A DNA stretch of 64,000 nucleotides from Nematostella vectensis (lineage: Eukaryota > Cnidaria > Anthozoa > Actiniaria > Edwardsiidae): the NCBI RefSeq assembly GCF_932526225.1, contig NC_064035.1:9845296-9909295 (forward strand), in the 5' to 3' direction. Within the stretch, counting starts at the first letter, position 1; the number at the start of each line of letters is the position of its first letter. The notes under the pieces were generated by a model, which saw nothing but the letters and a program-made list of their open reading frames with translations, had not been told where the DNA came from and did not search any database. Position numbers and translations under genes: made by a program. Positions 58,501 through 64,000 of this stretch are shown here, in pieces.

Positions 58501-61500
58501 AAAAGGCTAGTACACCTTTTGCTTTTCATTACCGAGAAATACGCATTCATTTTAGCCAAAATTACAAACATTTACGCCGATGTACTGTCATTTAAGCGAA
58601 AGTAAAATCATTTGAACTAAAAGGAAATACATTAACGAACTTTACATAAATGAGTGCAAACAATTGCATTTTCTTCACATTCATTTACACTATTCGACAA
58701 CCAGGAATGAAAAATCTATTTTCATTTTCGCGTTGATACATACCAATAGCACAAACAGAACATCAATAATACGAGAACTCGCAATCAATACAGTGAACGA
58801 AATATTCATTAACATTTTTATTACAGCAAGTGCAAACAATAGTATTTTGTGAAAGTCATTTGCGTGCTTCTTATAAACGTTAGCGCCTCCGTACAAACAA
58901 TAAGCCCTTTATGACAAACAACATCCTAAAATAATTATTCAATTACTTCTCGTTTATTTGTGACCTTAAAATGCACATACATGCAAAATAAATGATACTA
59001 GCACTCAAAAAAATTATATTCGATCATTTCGCCGTTTTAACCCGGGCCCAAATACAGAAACAAAAATGTTGCTGCCCTACAGTCCGTTTCTTAACCCTGT
59101 AGAGCAGGCAATAAGTTGTTTGAAAGCAGCGATAAGCGCAGATATTTCACGGCCTCAAATACAGGCAGAAATTAACAACAGGGATGAAGCAAGGAACAGA
59201 GGAGTACCATTAGGTATTTATCGCACAAATTTGTTGCTGGAAGCGCTTCAACGAAACATCAATACCATAAAACAGCCAAAATGTGCCGAATGGTATAGGT
59301 TCATGCAAACCTATTATCTACCACGCTGCCTCAAGGGCGAAATGATCGAATATTATTTTTGAGTGCTAGTATCATTTATTTTGCATGTATGTGCATTATT
59401 AGGGCACAATTAGCGAAGGATATTGACATCAATCCGATCTTTGACCATCATAATGTACGGTACAGCAAGCTTTTTAATGACACTATTAATAATCCTAACC
59501 ACAAGTTAAGTACTCTTCTGCCGCCTGTAAATGATCACTCCCGATATGCTCTGCGACACCAGCGCCGTTTTAATTTTCCAAGACTTCGCACAAAAAGGGC
59601 TAGTAATACTTTCATATTCCCCATGATCAAACAACTTAGGCTGTAGTTATATACATTTTTATCATATATTTTTATAGGAAGTAATTATATTTTATCATTA
59701 TAATATTTATAACTATTGTCGTATTTAAATTTTTCATATTATTTTTAATTTTTTTTGTACATAATGCGTAATTCAGCCTTTTGGCTGCAATGCATATTTT
59801 TAATAAACTATCTATCCATCTATCTATTTGTATGCGAAACAAAGATTTATGATTGACCGAGGTCGCGCAACAACAACTTTAAACTGACACGTTTGTTATT
59901 TATATTGTTATACACTGTTATTTAAGTCCAACGTATTAATACGTCCTTCTTACCATTCCTGACATATGCGCATCAAACTGTGAAACGTTTGTCTTGCGTA
60001 GCGTTGTGTACGAACACGTGTCCAAGACATTCTTGACGTCACTGTGGTCAATGATCGGAGCTGAGAAAGAACAACCCAGTTACAGAATGATTGTCATGAC
60101 AATTTTTTGAGTAATGGCCAATCAGGTAGCCTGCAATGTATCCGGAAAAAATAATGAAGAAGATTTTTGCGGTCGGCAGGTAGGCTACCAATTAAGATAC
60201 GAGGTACTATTTAATTGGCAAGAAATGTATGCGTGTAAATTTTCTTATGTACAACCATCTTGATAGCACACAGGGCGCTCATGCTAAAAAATCCAGCATA
60301 CTTTGCGAGCGCGCTCCCAAAGGTCACCCCCGCGTAAATTTTCGTGGTCGAGAAAAAAAGAGCTGCACCCTCAAGCATGAAAGGGCGCTACGTTACTGGT
60401 AATATCTACCTGTTATGAAGTACGTATCTCGAATATCCGGCAACTGGGTTGACATATACTGCAAGGATGACAGTTATGATTTTAACAGTAACAGTAACAG
60501 AATGGTTCACGACGATACAGGAGACCTCTCTCTTTTAAAGAGATGGGGCGAGATTCAATACTCAATATAAAACGCTGCAGCGTGAAATGACCCTATTTGC
60601 AGTTCTTACTTTGTTAAACCTGATATGTACGCTTGGATCTTGCCTATTCAGACAGAGTTCAGCTCGGCTTGGTGACATAACACTCCATGATGGCTTGTCA
60701 GCTATTAAGTGAGACACTCCAATCACAACAGGGACTTAGACATCAGTACACATTAGAGAGTTACACATCAGTACATCACATACCAGTACACAGTAGGCTC
60801 TTAGTACAAAATAGGACAAATCAGGGACTTACATATCAGTACACATTAAGGACTCACACATCAGAGAACATTTTAATGTGCTTAAAAGGACTAACAAAGT
60901 ACACATTAAGGACTCACAAAGTACACCTTAAGAATTCAGACATCTTACAGTCACACATCTTACCCATGTACATGGAGATGTGCTTTGTGGTAATAGTCTC
61001 TAACTGTTCAGTCCCAGGAATTTGCCACTGAAAGAGACAACAGTTATGTATTTGTCCCGGGGGTTCTACCATGTCGACCTGATAGTGATGCTCCTCATGT
61101 TTTTTGGGGTCAAAATCGGGCCTTATGTATTTTTAGGGAGTACCTTGGAGGCTTTTCTAATAGAAACGGTATTGAAGTACGTACATTTTTTTAAATATTA
61201 TTTAGGCTTTGCAGAAAGAGGCGCTAGAAGCCAACGTTTTCTAGATTATTAATACTTCTGACTTCTAAACAGAAAACTTGAACTTGACGAAATGGGTAAT
61301 TTTATTACCAACCGTGACTTCCATGTGCTCTGAATCTCCCTTCTGCTTGTGATACGCCTCGATAAAATACACATTGTCTTCCTGTAGGCTAAGCACACAA
61401 GCAAAATAAGACTATGGAAAATAACAAAGTCTTCTTTGGAGCCGTTGTGACCCCTGCCTACCCCTACCCCTGATATGAGAATTAACATATCTTATTCATA

Positions 61501-63441
61501 GTATCGGTGGGGGGGGGGGGGGGGGGGGAAAGATGGTAACTCCACATTTTAAGCTCCATTACTTGAATATCTATTGAATTATAGAAGGGAAGGGGCTTTA
61601 GGACACAATTATTAAATGTCTTTATCGAGTACCTGATGTTAGTCGAGATTTGTGACAAATACTTGGAAAATTCTCCCACATCAGTCGCACCAGCGTACTG
61701 ATTATCTGGCTAAAAGCACAAGTAAAAAAAGACTATCATACAATACGTGATTTATGACTCTATGTCTCTCGTATAATAGAAAATGTCACAAAACAGTCAA
61801 AGTGACCACATAGCGCAACAGCAAAATGCACAGAACCAGGGGCGCATCCAGGAGTCCCAGAAAGGAGACCCTAAAGATGTGAAAAGGACTTCAAGGGTTC
61901 ACATGGGATTCCCATAGAGTTCACATAATCATTTCACCTAGTAAATGGTGTGAAAAACATGTGAAATCCAGTGACAGTTTCACATGGTAATTTCATATCC
62001 TTTTCACATGTTATTAATGATGTAAAAAGGACTTCAAGGGTTCACATGGGATTCCCATAGAGTTCACATCATCATTTCACATAGTAAATGGTGTGAAAAC
62101 ATGTGAAATCCAGTGACAGTTTCATATGGTAATTTCACATCCTTTTCACATGTTATCAATGATGTAAAAAGGACTTCAAGGGTTCACATGGGATTCACAT
62201 AGAGTTCACATCATTATTTCACATAGTAAATGGTGTGAAAACATGTGAAATCCAGTGTCAGTTTCATATGGTAATTTCACATCCTTTTCACATGTTATCA
62301 ATGATATGAAAAGGACTTCAAGGGTTCACATGGGATTGACATAGAGTTCACATCATTATTTCACATAGTCAATGGTGTGAAAAACATGTGAAAACCAGTG
62401 ATTATTTCACATGGTGTTTCACAGACATTTCACATTACTTTCACATGGAGCCTCCCAGTAGTGTAAGACCCTAAAAGAGGGGATTCATTGTTCCTCGTTA
62501 GACATCCTTATATTTCTTGTTAATTTTAAGCCGTATCTCTGAAAATAGGAGGGAGGGGAGCGTTCGGCCAACCCCTAGCAAAGGAACACAAGGTCTCCGG
62601 CTTCTTCCCTTCAATAGCAGGGTAGCGAGATCATCCAGGTACACACCTCTCCAACGTAAGCAATCAATCGGGAGTTGCTCGGATACCGGTCGGTACTGAG
62701 CCACAGCTCTGAACCATCATCTGAAGCAATCGCGAATTTGTAGCTACCTTTAAAAGAAAAGTGTGATTGGTTCTGTACGTTGTGTTGTTAACCAGCAATG
62801 GATAATAAGACCATGATCGTTGCCCACCACCGTTGCCCAACGTTATAGGCCCCCTAGATCCCAAATACGAAGTGCGCATGTGAAAAGATGGAAAAACATA
62901 AAAAAGGGTGACATTTTGGCAGCTTAAGAGATTGTACGTAACTCCGTTAGAACACTAATAGCTACTATTCTTTTGTTGTTACATGAACGTTACCGGTTTT
63001 AGGCGGATGAATGTATCCGAAGATCCGTTTTCCAAGAAACTGGCGTGTGGTTTTCCTTGTGGCGAAATTCCTGATGGCCCCTCGTACCTGCAAAAAGTTA
63101 AAGCAAGGCTTTAAAAGAGCGTATAGATCTTAACATCCAGCGTTTATTCCTGCTTTACGTAGTCTATTGTAGTCAACCATAATTATCAACAATTTCCTGC
63201 TAAACTAACGTCGCTTGAATAGGTACTTGAACAGTTACTCGAATAGTGTTATATTTTTACCGTTGGTTTGTACGGGAGTTTTGGCCCCTATTTTTCTATC
63301 AGTACATACAAGCCTAAAAGCTGAGTAGTGTTATATTCTCACCGTTGGTTTGTACGGGAAATCCGGGTCCCTTCGCAAGTCGTCCACCGTACATCCACAC
63401 CAGCCATACCACACATGCACATTAAGACGACCTCGGAATGC
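50299..63441 (-). CDS. PA14 plus beta-1,4-N-acetylgalactosaminyltransferase (B4GALNT3/4-like), 5' incomplete
   Basis: Sixteen minus-strand exons found: 63441-63343, 63087-62994, 62747-62647, 61709-61633, 61388-61309, [gap], 57850-57752, 54712-54660, 54446-54365, 54210-54189, 54096-53983, 52700-52651, 52188-52082, 51942-51870, 51292-51185, 50814-50609, 50401-50299 (stop TAA). The first five form a PA14 module (RIFGYIHPPKTG, YKFAIASDDGSELWLSTDRY, VGEFSKYLSQIS, VYFIEAYHKQKGDSEHMEV). The last seven form the transferase: DVNVYMVIT, NFYLVVIDFNSTDID, GPFYKTQALNEGAALIK, HSIVFTMDLHLKLP (DLH in the metal site), GIYKTDWDRIGGMN and KWGGEDWEIMDR. Human B4GALNT3/4 have the same order. They are Golgi type II membrane enzymes making LacdiNAc. 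All exon phases agree except across 61309-57850, where at least one exon is missing; a 49-nt candidate at 60458-60410 does not close alone. The signal-anchor exon lies beyond the window. Confidence 0.88.
51313..51745. repeat. 40-bp tandem repeat, about 10 copies, intronic
   Basis: The unit is close to GAAAATCACACGGACGACAG followed by TGTAGCGCTTTCACGCATGT. Each unit carries a short palindromic TTCACGCATGTGAA or CACGCGTGTG. It starts directly after the exon ending at 51292, in the glycosyltransferase intron. Confidence 0.93.
52461..52708 (-). repeat. Four tandem copies of a 62-bp unit containing an exon and its donor
   Basis: GTACCTTTGATAGCTGCCTC starts units at 52461, 52523, 52585 and 52647. 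The last holds the real exon (52700-52651). Read on the minus strand, each unit encodes GKWITDLVRQLSK followed by a donor AAAG|GTACA. The extra copies are preceded by CTAGTACTAG, which ends in AG and gives the same phase as the real exon. Confidence 0.92.
53736..53935. repeat. 21-bp tandem repeat (ATTACGATATGAGAAACCGGT)
   Basis: Nine to ten copies of a 21-bp unit. Because 21 is a multiple of three it reads as a heptapeptide repeat on both strands; it lies in an intron 48 bp below an exon and is not coding. Confidence 0.93.
55030..55620 (+). mobile_element. Internally deleted LINE fragment
   Basis: The + frame starts with LNPVKTKVTLLSTPQLARVH (RT region), jumps to LGWLPIREPQDYHMANAAYQ and ends about TLHPSSEFRLTTSYVPD...HVKRTL at 55419. 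These belong to one LINE ORF, with the middle and the WNxLP stretch missing. The AT-rich 3' part ends in ATT repeats near 55620. It lies in a glycosyltransferase intron. Confidence 0.75.
55690..57712. repeat. 2-kb minisatellite, 54-55 bp unit, about 37 copies
   Basis: The unit is GTGTGTTTGGATGTCTCCAG followed by CCCCTCTCCCCCTATTGTCT and TATATCATGTGGCG. Most units are 54 bp, some 55 bp with an extra G. Units differ at a few fixed positions (CCCATCTCC, TTATATTATG, GTGTGGGGATG, GTGTAGATG), and blocks of variants repeat, so higher-order duplication has occurred. Long open frames (up to 654 codons) come from the 54-bp period. It lies between glycosyltransferase exons 57752 and 54712, and ends 40 bp from the former. 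Confidence 0.96.
58199..59830 (+). mobile_element. LINE (CR1/L2-like) interrupted by a DDE-transposon fragment
   Basis: The + frame 58206-58515 has RT residues QELVDKVVEWSCDNRVQLNA and VTSVKLLGLTLTNNLTWNDH. The C-terminus reappears at about 59420-59645: NNPNHKLSTLLPPVN and YALRHQRRFNFPRLRTKRAS. Between them about 100 residues are replaced by inserted DNA. The 3' end has the CAGCCTTTTGGCTG hairpin and a CTAT-repeat tail (59800-59830). Confidence 0.82.
58971..59396 (+). mobile_element. Tc1/mariner (IS630)-type transposase remnant with long inverted ends
   Basis: The frame 59066-59362 starts LLPYSPFLNPVEQAISCLKA, the motif around the third catalytic acid of Tc1/mariner DDE transposases (YSPxLNPxE). 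It ends GEMIEYYF and stop. The last codons lie in an inverted repeat: 58971-59033 and 59336-59396 are about 60-bp complementary arms (ATGCACATACATGCAAAATA). The N-terminal two thirds of a transposase are absent. Confidence 0.72.
61040..61245. repeat. Dispersed repeat D, copy 2
   Basis: This matches 22940-23180 in block order: GGGGTCAAAATCGGGCCT, TTTTTAGGGAGTA, CTTTTCTAATAGAAACGGTA, then TTTGCAGAAAGAGGCGC. It is inside a glycosyltransferase intron, just below exon 61388-61309. Confidence 0.65.
61870..62460. repeat. 142-bp tandem repeat, four copies, rich in TTCACATG
   Basis: GGACTTCAAGGGTTCACATG starts units at 61886, 62029, 62171 and 62313. Within each unit CATGTGAA and TTCACATG recur many times in both orientations. 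The array lies in the intron between PA14 exons 62647 and 61709. Confidence 0.93.
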
Positions 63442-64000
63442 CTGGTTACATAAAACATGCTGATGGTCAAACGTAATCTTGCGCGCAAGGATGCACCCCT
63501 CTTGTACCCAATGGCCAAGGATGGGGGGGGGGGGGGGGGGGGGGGAGAGCTTGGTAAATGTCTAGTCACGTGGCCAGGGTCCACCCCTCTCGTACCCAAG
63601 GGCCAGGGCGGTGTGGGGGTAGACCCTGGCTCATGATCGACGATGATCATGGGTGTGAGGTAACACATTACGGTGGTATTCACAACTAAAGGCGATCGTT
63701 AAAGGATTGGAACTTATAGTATTCTAAGCAGCCTCCCTCGGAAGAGGTATACAAATACACTGATGGCAGGGTTAACACAAATTTCATCTTGATATTATAT
63801 ATTTTAGTTCAGGTTTTTCTTTATCAGTACGGCAAGGTGGTATTTTATATTTGTTTTACGCACGAAGACAAAAAATCCAAAGCAAAACTAAAACAAACAA
63901 ACAATATCCGCTTTTGCGGAGTCTGCGAAGTCAAACTTCGTTGTGAACTTAGTTGCTTTTGCAACGTTCTCGTGATCGTTCTAGGAAACGCTTTTTAAGC
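63442..64000. other. Right edge, intron of the glycosyltransferase gene
   Basis: A poly-G run (63522-63545) sits between two similar 40-bp blocks (GGATGCACCCCTCTTGTACC and GGTCCACCCCTCTCGTACC). No further exon is recognised up to the window end. Confidence 0.5.

Overview
This is a eukaryotic (metazoan) genomic window with intron-rich genes, GT-AG introns, many short terminal-inverted-repeat elements and large minisatellites. The gene content (MyD88 with death domain plus TIR, a PAR/CES-2-like bZIP, HIBCH, RPA3 next to UMAD1, a PA14-bearing B4GALNT-type glycosyltransferase) and the vertebrate-like exon structures fit an early-branching animal. An anthozoan cnidarian, such as a sea anemone or coral, is my best guess. 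This is inference; I could run no search.

Layout. 1-1972: a 16-bp minisatellite lying in an intron, then the last two exons of cyclin Y (+). 1973-8394: no gene found, several short transposons. 8395-9447: intronless bZIP gene (-) with a cluster of four D-box-like sites just upstream. 9595-20369: gene-poor, with a LINE 3' end, palindromes, microsatellites and MITEs. 20370-21428: class A GPCR (+), intronless as seen. 22120-24170 (-) and 24564-25778 (+): UMAD1 and RPA3, head to head across 393 bp. 26301-35647: complete 15-exon HIBCH (-), convergent with RPA3, with transposons stacked in intron 2. 36296-36946: damaged PI-PLC-X-like sequence. 38184-40944: five-exon gene (-) for a small secreted cysteine-rich protein ending in a neuropeptide-like amidation/dibasic signal. 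43871-47094: six-exon MyD88 (-). 50299-63441: 3' and central part of a PA14 plus beta-1,4-GalNAc-transferase gene (-), 16 exons found, 5' end outside the window, introns full of tandem repeats and LINE pieces.

Exons were built by reading splice sites and checking that every phase and length closes. For UMAD1, RPA3, HIBCH, the secreted protein and MyD88 the whole reading frame closes exactly from ATG to stop. In the glycosyltransferase one stretch between 61309 and 57850 is unresolved.

Most likely new points: the secreted amidated precursor; in-frame tandem multiplication of a glycosyltransferase exon with its splice donor; D-box autoregulation of the bZIP gene; the UMAD1-RPA3 divergent pair; and several miniature transposon families whose target-site duplications (5, 9 or TTAA) can be read directly.
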